Position numbers and translations under genes: made by a program. Of a stretch of DNA of 64,000 nt, positions 8,639-17,621 are shown in pieces. Numbering within the stretch: the stretch's first letter is position 1; every line of letters starts with the position of its first letter. The DNA is from Mannheimia cairinae (GTDB lineage: Bacteria > Pseudomonadota > Gammaproteobacteria > Enterobacterales > Pasteurellaceae): the NCBI RefSeq assembly GCF_028649535.1, contig NZ_JAQSJE010000008.1, positions 140,657 through 204,656 of the forward strand. The letters are read 5' to 3'. The notes beneath the pieces were generated by a model. It saw only the letters and a program-made list of their open reading frames with translations. It was not told the origin of the DNA and did not search any database.

Positions 8639-9757
8639 ATGGCAGCGGACAAAAAAAATCAGAAGAACTCAGCAATAAAGCAAACTGATCCTGAACAAAA
8701 AGAGAAAGCTCTCGCAGCAGCATTAGCTCAAATTGAAAAGCAATTTGGCAAAGGCTCAATTATGCGTTTAGGCGATACTCAAACGCTAGATATTGAAGCT
8801 GTTTCAACAGGTTCTTTAGGTTTAGATGCCGCATTAGGTATTGGTGGCTTACCAATGGGCCGTATTGTTGAAATTTATGGGCCTGAATCTTCTGGTAAAA
8901 CAACTTTAACACTATCTGTCATTGCTGAAGCACAGAAAACTGGAAAAACCTGTGCTTTTATTGATGCAGAACACGCATTAGATCCTGTATATGCCCGTAA
9001 ATTAGGTGTAGATACTGATGCTTTATTAATTTCACAGCCCGATAATGGCGAACAAGCATTAGAAATTTGTGATGCTTTAGTGCGTTCTGGTGCGGTAGAT
9101 GTCATTATTGTGGACTCGGTTGCGGCATTAACACCAAAAGCAGAAATTGAAGGCGATATGGGTGATTCTCATATGGGTTTACAAGCACGTTTAATGTCAC
9201 AAGCTCTACGTAAATTAACAGCAAACATCAAAACAACAAACTGTTTGGTCGTATTTATCAACCAAATCCGTATGAAAATCGGCGTAATGTTTGGTAATCC
9301 AGAAACGACTACAGGCGGTAATGCACTTAAATTCTATGCTTCTGTACGTTTAGATATTCGTCGTAGTGGTGTCGTAAAAGATGGCGATGAAGTTATTGGC
9401 AGTGAAACTAAAGTTAAAATTGTTAAAAACAAAGTTGCTCCGCCATTCCGTGAAGTACAATTTGATATTATGTACGGTGAAGGCATAGCTCGTATGAATG
9501 AACTATTAATTCTTGCAGAATCGAATGGTTTTATTAGTAAAGCAGGAGCTTGGTTCTCATATAACGGCGATAAAATCGGACAAGGTAAAAACAATGCGAT
9601 TAAGTGGTTAAAAGAACATCCTGAAGTCGCAGATAAAATTGAGCAAGATATTCGAGAGCTATTAATCAAAGCTCCAGATACAACTCTAGCTAATGCAAAT
9701 TCTAAAGCAAAAGATAGCAAAGAGGCTACAGAAGATACTGATAACGAAGAATTATAA
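8639..9757 (+). CDS. recA: Recombinase A
   Basis: RecA forms filaments on single-stranded DNA, catalyses strand exchange and stimulates LexA self-cleavage. The Walker A motif [10 protein letters not shown] is at residues 81-90. Walker B ([11 protein letters not shown]) and the loop 2 region ([17 protein letters not shown]) are intact, and the C-terminal tail is acidic (EDTDNEEL). Its 372 residues are slightly above the usual 350 because of a longer Lys/Gln-rich N-terminus. A ribosome-binding site AAAGGA precedes the ATG. It is followed by a terminator hairpin and then recX. Confidence 0.98.
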   Translation: MAADKKNQKNSAIKQTDPEQKEKALAAALAQIEKQFGKGSIMRLGDTQTLDIEAVSTGSLGLDAALGIGGLPMGRIVEIYGPESSGKTTLTLSVIAEAQKTGKTCAFIDAEHALDPVYARKLGVDTDALLISQPDNGEQALEICDALVRSGAVDVIIVDSVAALTPKAEIEGDMGDSHMGLQARLMSQALRKLTANIKTTNCLVVFINQIRMKIGVMFGNPETTTGGNALKFYASVRLDIRRSGVVKDGDEVIGSETKVKIVKNKVAPPFREVQFDIMYGEGIARMNELLILAESNGFISKAGAWFSYNGDKIGQGKNNAIKWLKEHPEVADKIEQDIRELLIKAPDTTLANANSKAKDSKEATEDTDNEEL

Positions 9758-9770
9758 TAAATGAAGTAAA

Positions 9771-9803
9771 TGCGATTTCTGCAAAAGTAGAAATCGCATT
9801 TTT
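9771..9803 (+). terminator. Hairpin between recA and recX
   Basis: TGCGATTTCT (9771-9780) pairs with AGAAATCGCA (9789-9798) around an 8-base loop and is followed by TTTTTATT. This should end most recA transcripts, leaving recX with a smaller share by read-through. Confidence 0.8.
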
Positions 9804-9824
9804 ATTAGACTTAATGAAAATAAA

Positions 9825-10292
9825 ATGAGTGAATATAAAAAAACAAATAAATATACTGCGGTCAATTATCTACTATATTTACTTTCCAAAAGAGATTATA
9901 GTGAGCAAGAGTTGCGACGTAAACTCAACCAAAAAGAATACACCGATGAGGAAATTGAACAAGCAATAGAAAAAGCCCAGGCAAATAATTGGCAAAGCGA
10001 TGAACGATTTTGTACCGCTTTTATTCGCTACCGATCATTACAAGGGATCGGGCCAAAACGCTTAAAACAAGAATTAAAACTTAAAGGCATTAAAGATTGG
10101 CTTATCTCGCAAGAACTAGAAAATGCAGAAGTTGATTGGTTTGAATTAGCCGAACAAGTGTTTGAAAAAAAGCGACCTATGCAATGGGATATTAAAGCTA
10201 AGCAAAAAATGTGGCGTTTTATGCTTAGTCGTGGGTTTAGCAATGATCATTTTAGCCACTTAATGGATATTGATTACAATGACTACGAATAA
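9825..10292 (+). CDS. recX: Regulatory protein RecX
   Basis: RecX binds RecA filaments and inhibits RecA ATPase and recombinase activity. The 155-residue protein shows the three-helix RecX repeats: [19 protein letters not shown], then [31 protein letters not shown], then [18 protein letters not shown]. It sits 67 bases after recA, behind a terminator, which is the usual arrangement for keeping RecX below RecA. Its 3' end overlaps the next gene (yqfB). Confidence 0.95.
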   Translation: MSEYKKTNKYTAVNYLLYLLSKRDYSEQELRRKLNQKEYTDEEIEQAIEKAQANNWQSDERFCTAFIRYRSLQGIGPKRLKQELKLKGIKDWLISQELENAEVDWFELAEQVFEKKRPMQWDIKAKQKMWRFMLSRGFSNDHFSHLMDIDYNDYE

Positions 10293-10590
10293 AATTACTT
10301 TTTTCAGCCGCTTTGAAGCAGATATTTTAAGCGGTAAAAAAACAATTACAATTAGAGATAAATCGGAATCCTATTTCCAACCAAATCAAGAGCTAGATGT
10401 ATTTACTAATGAAACGGGGAGATTTTTTGCTCGCATTAAAGTGATCTCGGTTACACCTATTCAATATAATGGATTAAATGAGCAACACGCTATGCAAGAA
10501 AATATGACCTTAACCGAATTAAAAAATGTTATTCGAGAAATCTACCCAAATGATGATTCATTTTTTGTTATTCAGTTTCAGTTAATCTAA
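10270..10590 (+). CDS. yqfB: ASCH-domain N4-acetylcytidine amidohydrolase
   Basis: A small ASCH-domain protein of the YqfB family, which hydrolyses N4-acetylcytidine to cytidine. The match to the E. coli protein is strong along the whole length: [22 protein letters not shown] and [16 protein letters not shown]. The catalytic Lys and Thr lie in GKKTIT (Lys24 and Thr27 from the first ATG), and the catalytic Glu is in MQENMTL. The start may be the second ATG at 10279, since the first gives three extra residues. The 5' end overlaps recX by 14 to 23 bases, suggesting translational coupling. Confidence 0.88.
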   Translation: MITMTTNKITFFSRFEADILSGKKTITIRDKSESYFQPNQELDVFTNETGRFFARIKVISVTPIQYNGLNEQHAMQENMTLTELKNVIREIYPNDDSFFVIQFQLI

Positions 10591-10608
10591 GTTTTAAATG
10601 CAGAAAAT

Positions 10609-11142
10609 ATGTCTCTTTTCAAATCAACTAAACAATCTGAAATTTGCCCAGAATGTGGCTCTGTTTTGCAATTAAAACAAGGAAAAAACGGGCTGTTTTT
10701 AGGTTGTTCCTCATACCCTGATTGCAATTATATTAAGCCTCTGCACCAAACCAGCCATATTATTAAAGAACTAGATGAGCTTTGCTCCGAATGTGGCCAT
10801 AAGCTACAATTAAAACAAGGGCATTACGGTATTTTTATTGGTTGCAGTAACTACCCTAAATGCCATTTCATTGTGAATGAAGAAGGTGTTGTTGAAGAAG
10901 AATTCGATTGTCCTGAGTGCAAAACGCATAAATTAGTTGCAAGAAAAGGACGTTCGGGAAAAACATTCTATGGCTGCTCTGGCTTTCCTGAGTGTAAATT
11001 TACTCTAGCAACAAAACCAATAAAATTTAAATGTAGTGAATGTGATTGTGAACTTGCCACAATAAAAAAACTTCGTGGTAAGAAAGTGTATATTTGTGCC
11101 AATAAACATTGCCAGCATCAAACTGAAATACAAGAAAATTAA
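10609..11142 (+). CDS. yrdD: Topoisomerase-type C4 zinc-finger protein YrdD
   Basis: A 177-residue protein made of repeated topoisomerase I C-terminal zinc ribbons, each with two CxxC-type pairs: CPECGSVLQL with GCSSYPDC, CSECGHKLQL with GCSNYPKC, CPECKTHKL with GCSGFPEC, and a degenerate fourth (CSECDCELA with CANKHC). There is no topoisomerase catalytic domain. Such free-standing modules presumably bind nucleic acid; the exact role is unknown. It sits directly before tsaC and aroE, as in other Pasteurellaceae and enterics, with only 2 bases to tsaC. Confidence 0.88.
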   Translation: MSLFKSTKQSEICPECGSVLQLKQGKNGLFLGCSSYPDCNYIKPLHQTSHIIKELDELCSECGHKLQLKQGHYGIFIGCSNYPKCHFIVNEEGVVEEEFDCPECKTHKLVARKGRSGKTFYGCSGFPECKFTLATKPIKFKCSECDCELATIKKLRGKKVYICANKHCQHQTEIQEN

Positions 11143-11144
11143 AT

Positions 11145-11699
11145 ATGAATAATTTATTAGAAATTGTTGAGAAGTTAAAACAAGAAGAAGTTATTGCTTA
11201 CCCAACTGAAGCTGTTTTTGGATTGGGGTGTAATCCACAAAGTGAAAAAGCAGTAAAAAAACTCTTAGCATTAAAACAACGCCCAGAAGAGAAAGGACTC
11301 ATTCTGATTGCCTCAGATTTAAAATATTTATTACCTTACATTGATGAAAGCCAAATGAATGAACAGGCCTGGCAAAAATTAGCTTTCGTTGGCGAACAAG
11401 CAATAACTTGGATTGTACCTGTAAAAAAAGAGGTTCCCTCTTATCTAACTGGCACATTCAATACCATCGCAGTACGCTTATGCCATTTATCTGCTATCAC
11501 TCAACTATGTGAAGCAACGGGCTTTGCATTAACCTCAACAAGTGCAAATTTAAGTGGTTTTCCTCCGTGCCGAACTGCAAAAGAAGTTAAAACCCAATTT
11601 GGGAAGAATTTTCCTGTGCTAAATGCAGAAACCTTTGGCAGACAAAACCCTTCTGAAATTCGAGATATTTTCACACAACAAATTTTTAGACAAGGATAA
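11145..11699 (+). CDS. tsaC: Threonylcarbamoyl-AMP synthase
   Basis: TsaC makes L-threonylcarbamoyladenylate from threonine, bicarbonate and ATP, the first step of the t6A modification at position 37 of ANN-decoding tRNAs. The 184-residue protein has the single YrdC domain without the C-terminal Sua5 extension. Motifs include AYPTEAVFGLGCNPQ, LKQRPEEKGLILI, VRLCHL and TSTSANLSG. It is packed between yrdD and aroE with gaps of 2 bases on each side. A second YrdC-domain gene (yciO) is present at about 58.1 kb; this one matches the essential TsaC form. Confidence 0.95.
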   Translation: MNNLLEIVEKLKQEEVIAYPTEAVFGLGCNPQSEKAVKKLLALKQRPEEKGLILIASDLKYLLPYIDESQMNEQAWQKLAFVGEQAITWIVPVKKEVPSYLTGTFNTIAVRLCHLSAITQLCEATGFALTSTSANLSGFPPCRTAKEVKTQFGKNFPVLNAETFGRQNPSEIRDIFTQQIFRQG

Positions 11700-11701
11700 T
11701 A

Positions 11702-12529
11702 ATGAAGAATAAATACGCAGTTTGGGGCAATCCGATTGCTCAAAGTAAATCTCCTCGAATTCATCAACTATTTGCTCAACAAACAAAAAAAGAGATTGAA
11801 TATGTTGCAAAATTAGGTGATGAAACTGAATTTGAACAGCAATTAAAAGATTTTTTTGCTAAAGGGGCAAAAGGTTGCAATATTACAGCACCTTTTAAAG
11901 AGAGAGCGTTTCAATTAGCAGATGAATATAGCGAAGCTTGTCTATTAGCCAAAGCGTGTAATACCTTAAAACGCTTAGAAGATGGGCGTTTATATGCAGA
12001 TAATACTGATGGTGTAGGGCTTGCAGCCGATCTAGAGCGTTTAGGATGGCTTAATAGTGGGCAGAAAACCTTAATTCTAGGTGCTGGTGGTGCAACTAAA
12101 GGTGTTTTATTACCGCTTCTTAAAGCTGGGTTGGATATTACACTGTATAATCGAACTGTTGAGAAAGCGGTCGTTTTAGCCGAAAAATTTGCAAATTATG
12201 GCAAAATTCAGACTGCTTGTGTTGAAGAACTAGAAAATCAAAAATTTGATTTAATTATTAATGCTACATCATTGGGGTTACAAGGACACTATGTTGCACT
12301 TCCAGCTAATTTATTAGCTTCTGCCAAAGTTTATGATATGCAATATGCTGTGAGTATGAAAACACCTTTCCTTAATTATGCAAAGGAATGCGGTGCGATG
12401 AAATGCCAAGATGGCTTAGGAATGCTAGTAGGACAAGCGGCTTTTGCTTTTAATTTATGGGAAGAAAAATTTCCAGATATTGAAAAAGTATTAATTCAAT
12501 TACAAACAGAAATGCAGCCCCCAAAATAA
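11702..12529 (+). CDS. aroE: Shikimate dehydrogenase (NADP+)
   Basis: AroE reduces 3-dehydroshikimate to shikimate with NADPH in the chorismate pathway, which feeds both the trp and pab genes of this window. Substrate-binding residues are in GNPIAQSKSPRIHQ and NITAPFK, the conserved Asp is in DNTDGVGLAAD, and the NADP-binding loop is GAGGATKGV. The length of 275 residues is standard. It is the last gene of the yrdD-tsaC-aroE group, followed by about 165 bases before the tRNA cluster. Confidence 0.96.
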   Translation: MKNKYAVWGNPIAQSKSPRIHQLFAQQTKKEIEYVAKLGDETEFEQQLKDFFAKGAKGCNITAPFKERAFQLADEYSEACLLAKACNTLKRLEDGRLYADNTDGVGLAADLERLGWLNSGQKTLILGAGGATKGVLLPLLKAGLDITLYNRTVEKAVVLAEKFANYGKIQTACVEELENQKFDLIINATSLGLQGHYVALPANLLASAKVYDMQYAVSMKTPFLNYAKECGAMKCQDGLGMLVGQAAFAFNLWEEKFPDIEKVLIQLQTEMQPPK

Positions 12530-12634
12530 GCGATGGTAACTTATTATTTTATAAACAAAAAATGCTAATTTTTTAGCAAAATGTCGAATATCTATACAAG
12601 CAAACTAAAAAAGTCGATTTTTTTAAAAAAGTAT

Positions 12635-12663
12635 TTGACGAAAAGCCTTAAAATCAGCATAAT
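12635..12663 (+). promoter_or_regulatory. Promoter of the tRNA Met-Leu-Gln-Gln cluster
   Basis: TTGACG (12635-12640) and CATAAT (12658-12663) are spaced by 17 bases, and transcription should begin near 12670, about 25 bases before the mature tRNA-Met. The rest of the aroE-tRNA gap is AT-rich with no frame. Confidence 0.75.
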
Positions 12664-12695
12664 GCACACCGTTGGCCGATATGGTGAACGCAAAT

Positions 12696-12772
12696 GGCTA
12701 CATAGCTCAGCTGGTTAGAGCACAACACTCATAATGTTGGGGTCGCAAGTTCGAATCTCGCTGTAGCCACCA
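12696..12772 (+). tRNA. tRNA-Met (CAU), elongator type
   Basis: A full cloverleaf of 77 bases with encoded CCA. The acceptor stem is GGCTACA/TGTAGCC, the D-arm is GCTC...GAGC, the anticodon stem is CAACA/TGTTG, and the loop CTCATAA gives anticodon CAT. The T-arm is TTCGAATC. Pairing at 1-72 (G-C) indicates an elongator rather than initiator tRNA. Confidence 0.95.
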
Positions 12773-12774
12773 TT

Positions 12775-12859
12775 GCGGGACTGGCGAAATTGGTAGACGC
12801 ACCAGATTTAGGTTCTGGCGCCGCGAGGTGTGTGGGTTCAAGTCCCTCGTCCCGCACCA
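12775..12859 (+). tRNA. tRNA-Leu (UAG)
   Basis: An 85-base class II tRNA with encoded CCA. The acceptor stem is GCGGGAC, the anticodon stem is CCAGA/TCTGG, and the loop TTTAGGT gives anticodon TAG. A variable arm follows (CGCCGCGAGGTGT). It is two bases after tRNA-Met, so the two are processed from one transcript. Confidence 0.95.
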
Positions 12860-12884
12860 TTATCGATTAACTAAAAATTAGTGT

Positions 12885-12959
12885 TGGGGTATCGCCAAGC
12901 GGTAAGGCACCGGGTTTTGATCTCGGCATTCCTAGGTTCGAATCCTAGTACCCCAGCCA
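12885..12959 (+). tRNA. tRNA-Gln (UUG), first copy
   Basis: A 75-base tRNA including CCA. The acceptor is TGGGGTA, the loop after CGGGT is TTTGATC (anticodon TTG), and the T-arm is GGTTCGAATCC. It differs from the next copy by one base in the anticodon-to-variable region (GCATTCC here, GCATCCC there). Confidence 0.95.
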
Positions 12960-12990
12960 CTTAATTTCAAATAATCAAATCTTAATTAAG

Positions 12991-13012
12991 CTAACGTAAG
13001 TTAGTTTTTTTC
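12991..13012 (+). terminator. Weak hairpin with T-run between the two tRNA-Gln genes
   Basis: CTAAC (12991-12995) pairs with GTTAG (13000-13004) around GTAA and is followed by TTTTTTTC. The stem is short, so partial termination or a processing signal is as likely as full termination. Confidence 0.4.
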
Positions 13013-13015
13013 TTT

Positions 13016-13090
13016 TGGGGTATCGCCAAGCGGTAAGGCACCGGGTTTTGATCTCGGCATCCCTAGGTTCGAATCCTAGTACCCCAGCCA
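13016..13090 (+). tRNA. tRNA-Gln (UUG), second copy
   Basis: A 75-base tRNA including CCA, identical to the copy at 12885-12959 except for one base in GCATCCC. The anticodon is TTG. It is the last gene of the Met-Leu-Gln-Gln array, an order resembling part of the E. coli metT-leuW-glnU-glnW operon. Confidence 0.95.
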
Positions 13091-13225
13091 TTTCTCTATC
13101 ATTATTTAGAATTACTTTAAATTACTATAAATAAATATTAGCTCTTCATTGTTATTAATCTAATCTCTACTATTTATATTTTGCTTTTTCGGCATAAAAA
13201 TAATGATGAAAGATAGGCATATAGG

Positions 13226-13262
13226 GCAAAATAAAAGGGCTAAGTTTTTAACTTAACCCTTT
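13226..13262 (-). terminator. Terminator of the ccm operon
   Basis: On the minus strand AAAGGG...TAAGTT pairs with AACTTA...CCCTTT around a three-base loop, with one unpaired base in the stem, and is followed by TATTTT. It lies about 20 bases after the ccmF stop. The gap from the last tRNA (13091) to ccmF holds nothing else that I can see. Confidence 0.75.
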
Positions 13263-13280
13263 ATAAAGTATATTAGCTTA

Positions 13281-15242
13281 CTATGCTGAGGTAGCAAGCT
13301 GTTTCTTTTCAATACGTAAGCGATAGCGTTTATCCATCATACAGAGTAAACCGCCAAGAGCCATAAATACACCACCAATCCAAATCCAGCGAATAAATGG
13401 TTTGTAATATAAGCGAACTGCCCAAGAGTTATCTTCTAACTTTTCACCTAATGCAGCATACAGATCTCTCGTGAATCCCCAATCAATCGCCGCTTCAGTC
13501 ATACCCATTTTACTTACCGTATAAAAACGTTTTTCTGCATTAAGGGTAGCTTCATATTTACCATTGCGGGTAATTTCAAGTTCTGCTGTGCCACCTTGAT
13601 AATTTGCACCATCACTAATTCGAATTCCCTTGAATTCAAATTCATAATCTAGAATTTGTGCTTTATCACCAACATTCATACGTACATCACGCTCAATGCT
13701 GAAGTTTTGGCTAAATGCAATACCAAACACTGTCATCGCTACACCTAAATGAGCTAGTACCATTCCCCAATGCGAACGAGAAAGTTTGAAAATTCCTGTA
13801 AAGAATGAATGGCGATGTGTAGCACGTTGATGTAACTCATATAAACTCAGTAGCACAATAAAAACAGCCATCATTGTACCAAGCACAACACTTACGGTAA
13901 TCGTATTACGGAATAAGTAAGGCAAGCCAAAGCCTAATATAGCCATTAAAATACTTGCTATTATAACAGGCTTACGGATGGCAGATACTTGGTCACGACG
14001 CCATTTTACTAAAGGCCCAATTCCTAGAACAAATGAAAACGGTACCATTAAAATTAAGAACATCTGGTCAAAGAATGGTGCACCGATAGAAATAGTACCT
14101 AAGCCAATCTGTTTATGCACAAGTGGTAATAATGTGCCTAAAAAGACCACCGATAAAAATGCCATTAACAAAATATTGTTAATCAGTAACATCGATTCTC
14201 TTGAGTAACGCTCGTAATTATCTAAGCTTTTAATTTCGGAGCCTTTAAATGCATAAAGCAGTAAAGAACCACCGACTACAATCACTAAATAGGCTAAGAT
14301 ATATAAACCTCGAGTTGGGTCAGAGGCAAAAGCATGTACCGAGACTAAAATACCTGAACGTACTAAGAAGGTTCCCACTAAACAGAGTGAGAAGGCCAAA
14401 ATAGCTAATAATACCGTCCACGCTTTAAAAGTACCTCTTTTTTCAGTTACGGCTAAAGAGTGAATAAGTGCTGTTCCGGCTATCCAAGGCATTAGCGAGG
14501 CATTTTCAACTGGGTCCCAGAACCACCAGCCTCCCCAGCCTAATTCATAATATGCCCACCAAGAACCAAGTACGATACCTAAGGTTAAAAATACCCAAGC
14601 CGCCATTGTCCAAGGGCGAGACCATCTTGCCCAAGCGGTATCTAATCGTCCAGTCATTAACGAAGCAATCGCAAAGGCAAAGGCGACAGAAAAGCCAACA
14701 TAGCCCATATAAAGCAATGGAGGGTGGAAAATCAAACCGATATCTTGCAACATTGGGTTTAATTCTCTACCATCAACAGGGAAATTAGGGAAAGTTCGGT
14801 CAAATGGGTTTGAGGTAAATATTACAAACACCAAAAAGCCAATACTGATTAATCCCATTAGTCCAAGTACACGGGCAACCGCATCTTCTGGCATTTTACG
14901 TGTAAATGCCGCCACGCCAACAGACCAAAGTGATAATAACCAAACCCATAATAGTAACGAGCCTTCGTGAGCCCCCCAAACTGCCGATAAACGATAATGT
15001 ATCGGTAATTTGGTATTGGAATTATTTACCACATACTGAACCGTGAAATCATTAACAGCAAATAAATAAAAAAGCGTTCCGAAAGAAACCGTTAAAGACA
15101 AAAACATCGCCCAAGTCATTGGACGAGCTAATGCCATTAAGGTATGGTTTTGTTTCTCTGCTCCCCAAATTGGTAAAATCGCCAATAAGATTGAGATAGC
15201 AAGCGATAACGCCAATGCATAATTGCCTAATTCTGCAATCAT
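13281..15242 (-). CDS. ccmF: Heme lyase subunit CcmF (cytochrome c maturation)
   Basis: CcmF ligates heme delivered by CcmE to apocytochrome c. The 653-residue protein has many membrane helices and the periplasmic tryptophan-rich WWD domain, seen as [19 protein letters not shown]. Conserved histidines flank it ([11 protein letters not shown] and ALIHSLAV). The C-terminal periplasmic domain precedes a last helix and MDKRYRLR. It overlaps ccmE by 4 bases. It is the last gene of this cluster; ccmG and ccmH, which normally follow, are absent here. Confidence 0.96.
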   Translation of the reverse strand: MIAELGNYALALSLAISILLAILPIWGAEKQNHTLMALARPMTWAMFLSLTVSFGTLFYLFAVNDFTVQYVVNNSNTKLPIHYRLSAVWGAHEGSLLLWVWLLSLWSVGVAAFTRKMPEDAVARVLGLMGLISIGFLVFVIFTSNPFDRTFPNFPVDGRELNPMLQDIGLIFHPPLLYMGYVGFSVAFAFAIASLMTGRLDTAWARWSRPWTMAAWVFLTLGIVLGSWWAYYELGWGGWWFWDPVENASLMPWIAGTALIHSLAVTEKRGTFKAWTVLLAILAFSLCLVGTFLVRSGILVSVHAFASDPTRGLYILAYLVIVVGGSLLLYAFKGSEIKSLDNYERYSRESMLLINNILLMAFLSVVFLGTLLPLVHKQIGLGTISIGAPFFDQMFLILMVPFSFVLGIGPLVKWRRDQVSAIRKPVIIASILMAILGFGLPYLFRNTITVSVVLGTMMAVFIVLLSLYELHQRATHRHSFFTGIFKLSRSHWGMVLAHLGVAMTVFGIAFSQNFSIERDVRMNVGDKAQILDYEFEFKGIRISDGANYQGGTAELEITRNGKYEATLNAEKRFYTVSKMGMTEAAIDWGFTRDLYAALGEKLEDNSWAVRLYYKPFIRWIWIGGVFMALGGLLCMMDKRYRLRIEKKQLATSA

Positions 15243-15787
15243 TTAGCTTCCCCTTGCATATTTAATTGTCGAGCTTCTTCTCTCATTTTACGATCAGTTT
15301 CAGATTCGCCTTTTAAATCTTGTTCTGATACACCTGATTTACTATGCTGCTCTTTTAATTTTTCACCTAACTCAGGTGGCATATAGTTTTCATCGTGTTT
15401 TGCTAATACTTCTGTTGCTTGTAAACGAGTTGGCTCAATCAAGATTCCTTGTGCCACAATACCTTGCCCTTCACGGAATAGGTCGGGCAAAATACCTTCA
15501 TACTCTACGGTAATTGAAGGACCAACATCGTTTAAATCAAATACGACTTTTAAGGTTTTATCATCACGTTTAACTGTGTCTTCTACAACCATTCCACCTA
15601 CTCGGATCCTCTGCCCTACTTCAGGTTTTTTGGTTGGATCATCATTTTTTCCATTCACAATTTCTGATGGTGTATAGAAAAGGTCGATATTTTGGCTTAA
15701 CGCATAAAGCGTTAAACCTGCTGCTACAGAGAGACCAAACAATACCGAAAGTACCACTTTCAGCCTTGATTTTCGTCTTGGATTCAT
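15239..15787 (-). CDS. ccmE: Heme chaperone CcmE
   Basis: CcmE binds heme covalently in the periplasm and passes it to CcmF. The protein begins [20 protein letters not shown] with a signal anchor. Its heme-binding histidine lies in [12 protein letters not shown] place the start at the ATG at 15787 (ribosome-binding site GAGGG eight bases upstream); the frame is open five codons further to a TTG at 15802, which lacks a site. It overlaps ccmF by 4 bases. The 155-base gap to ccmD is unusual and holds a hairpin. Confidence 0.95.
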   Translation of the reverse strand: MNPRRKSRLKVVLSVLFGLSVAAGLTLYALSQNIDLFYTPSEIVNGKNDDPTKKPEVGQRIRVGGMVVEDTVKRDDKTLKVVFDLNDVGPSITVEYEGILPDLFREGQGIVAQGILIEPTRLQATEVLAKHDENYMPPELGEKLKEQHSKSGVSEQDLKGESETDRKMREEARQLNMQGEAK

Positions 15788-15852
15788 CGTAATCACCCTC
15801 AAAAAGAAAATGCTAATCGCATAAAAATAAAGTAGTAATGCTTAAGAATAGC

Positions 15853-15895
15853 AAAAAACCGCAAAACATTCCTCATATTCCAAGAAAGTTTTGCG
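15853..15895 (-). terminator. Hairpin with T-run between ccmD and ccmE
   Basis: On the minus strand CGCAAAAC (15895-15888) pairs with GTTTTGCG (15867-15860) around a 20-base loop, followed by G and TTTTTT. It lies between ccmD and ccmE and would reduce or end transcription of ccmABCD before ccmEF. The loop is long, so it may be weak. Confidence 0.5.
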
Positions 15896-15957
15896 ATTGC
15901 TCAAATCAAATACCTAAAATTAGGTAATCAAAATAATATGTAAAAATAAAGCTCATT

Positions 15958-16164
15958 TTAACCGCTTGTTGATGCTTGCTTCTTTAACCTTTCTTCTCTT
16001 ACTGCATCTTTTTTCGCTTGGCTCAAAATTGCTTTTTGCTCACGACGGCTTAGCCAAATAAGTATGCCCATTGCAAGAAAGGTTACACCATATGAAAGCC
16101 ATACATAAAAGCCATAGCCCCCCATATCAAAAAATGCACTGATTGATTCAAATTGAAATGTCAT
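15958..16164 (-). CDS. ccmD: Heme exporter accessory protein CcmD
   Basis: A 68-residue protein with one membrane helix (about 18-38, GFYVWLSYGVTFLAMGILIWL) and a basic cytoplasmic tail (SRREQKAILSQAKKDAVREERLKK). This is the CcmD plan, a small subunit needed to release holo-CcmE from the CcmABC complex. The start codon has a GGAG site seven bases upstream. It is 15 bases after ccmC. The TAA stop merges with an uptake-signal sequence (ACCGCTTGT, 15960-15968). Confidence 0.92.
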   Translation of the reverse strand: MTFQFESISAFFDMGGYGFYVWLSYGVTFLAMGILIWLSRREQKAILSQAKKDAVREERLKKQASTSG

Positions 16165-16179
16165 ATTCTGCTCCTACGC

Positions 16180-16917
16180 TTAAGCTGCTTTCGCTAGCTG
16201 TTTTACCCACGGGCGATTACGTTCATCTTTTAATAATGCTATACGATAACGCCAAATACTAAACCAAGCAGTAAAAATTAGGCTACCGAAAATCGCTAGT
16301 AATAGCGGGATTAACATTTCAACCGCCATCGAAGGTTTGTCAAATTTAGTAATAGTTGCCCCTTGGTGTAAGGTATTCCACCATTCAACCGAGAAGTGAA
16401 TAATCGGAAGATTAATTACCCCAACCACTGCCAATACACCAGCAGCTTTCGCCCCTGTTTGCCTATCTTGGAAAGCGGAATAAAGAGCCATTACCCCGAT
16501 ATAAAGGAAGAAAAGCACAAGGGCAGAAGTAAGACGTGCGTCCCACACCCACCAAGTTCCCCACATTGGTTTGCCCCAAATAGCCCCTGTCGCCAAAGAA
16601 ATAAAAGCGAAAACCAACCCGATTGGTGCCATTGAAATCATCGCTAAATTGGCTTGGCGAATTTGCCAAACTAATGCGACTAATCCAGCAACCGCCATTG
16701 AGCCATAAACACCCATAGACCAAATCGCCGCTGGTACGTGAATAAAGATAATACGGTAGCTATCGCCTTGTTGGTAATCTTTAGGTGCAAATGCAAGCCC
16801 CCAAACAAATGCGGTTGCAAGCATAATCAAACTTAACCAACCTAAAAACGGTTGGGCTTTCCCTAGCAAATGATACTGCGTTTCAGATTTTGCATAGGGA
16901 TGTAACCATTTCCACAT
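16180..16917 (-). CDS. ccmC: Heme exporter protein CcmC
   Basis: CcmC presents heme to CcmE in the periplasm. The 245-residue, six-helix membrane protein contains the WWD motif as GTWWVWDARLTSALVLFFLY and conserved histidines in IFIHVPAAIWSMG and IHFSVEWWNTLHQG. It lies between ccmB and ccmD in the standard order and has a 41-base gap from ccmB. Confidence 0.96.
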   Translation of the reverse strand: MWKWLHPYAKSETQYHLLGKAQPFLGWLSLIMLATAFVWGLAFAPKDYQQGDSYRIIFIHVPAAIWSMGVYGSMAVAGLVALVWQIRQANLAMISMAPIGLVFAFISLATGAIWGKPMWGTWWVWDARLTSALVLFFLYIGVMALYSAFQDRQTGAKAAGVLAVVGVINLPIIHFSVEWWNTLHQGATITKFDKPSMAVEMLIPLLLAIFGSLIFTAWFSIWRYRIALLKDERNRPWVKQLAKAA

Positions 16918-16958
16918 AGAAAAACTCCATCATAAATTGAAATGTTATTATAAAAAAT

Positions 16959-17621
16959 CTAGTTCAAACTAATTCTTAACGCACCTGCAATCGCAAAAGG
17001 CGAAAATGTTAGGGTAATCGCTAAAATCGCCCCGATAATCGCAAGCTGCCCCGAATAGCCAATATTTAACACCGCCGCTTCAAGCACCGCTGCTGCAAAA
17101 ATTAAAACCGGTAAAAAGAGCGGTAAAATCAATAAACTTAACAGTGTACCACCTTTACGTAACCCTACGGTTAAAGCAACACCTATCGCCCCTAAGCAGC
17201 TTAAAATTGGTGTGCCAAGCAATAAGGTCAGCACTAATGCCCACCAAACGTGAGTTTCTAACGATAATAAAATTGCGGCAATCGGAGAAAGTAAAATCAG
17301 TGGTAAGCCCGTTAGCAACCAGTGAGCAATTACTTTCGCTAATGCCACCTGTGGTAAACCAAGCGGTAATAGCATTAACTGTTCAAGCGAACCATCTAAG
17401 TAATCATCTCTAAACAGACGTTCGAATGAAAGTAAAGCGGAAAGTAATGCCGCCACCCAGGCAACACCGCCTGCGATTTTGCCTAATAGTTCCGGATTTG
17501 GCCCCATTAAGATCGGGAATATGGTAATAACCATCAAAAAAAACCATAACGGATTTAAAATTTCCGACGGCTTACGAAAGGCGATGGTTAATTCACGCTG
17601 AATAATAGTCAATAAAATCAT
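16959..17621 (-). CDS. ccmB: Heme exporter protein CcmB (ABC permease)
   Basis: Membrane subunit of the CcmAB ABC transporter that drives release of heme-loaded CcmE. The 220 residues contain about six hydrophobic helices and the conserved segment RLFRDDYLDGSLEQLMLLPLGLP. Its ATG overlaps the ccmA stop by 4 bases (ATGA), indicating coupled translation. Confidence 0.96.
   Translation of the reverse strand: MILLTIIQRELTIAFRKPSEILNPLWFFLMVITIFPILMGPNPELLGKIAGGVAWVAALLSALLSFERLFRDDYLDGSLEQLMLLPLGLPQVALAKVIAHWLLTGLPLILLSPIAAILLSLETHVWWALVLTLLLGTPILSCLGAIGVALTVGLRKGGTLLSLLILPLFLPVLIFAAAVLEAAVLNIGYSGQLAIIGAILAITLTFSPFAIAGALRISLN

Noticed and set aside
12890-13045. CCAAGCGGTAAGG in both tRNA-Gln genes looks like the uptake signal
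   Set aside because: It is part of the universally conserved tRNA-Gln D-arm (first base differs from the core), so the match is explained by tRNA structure.
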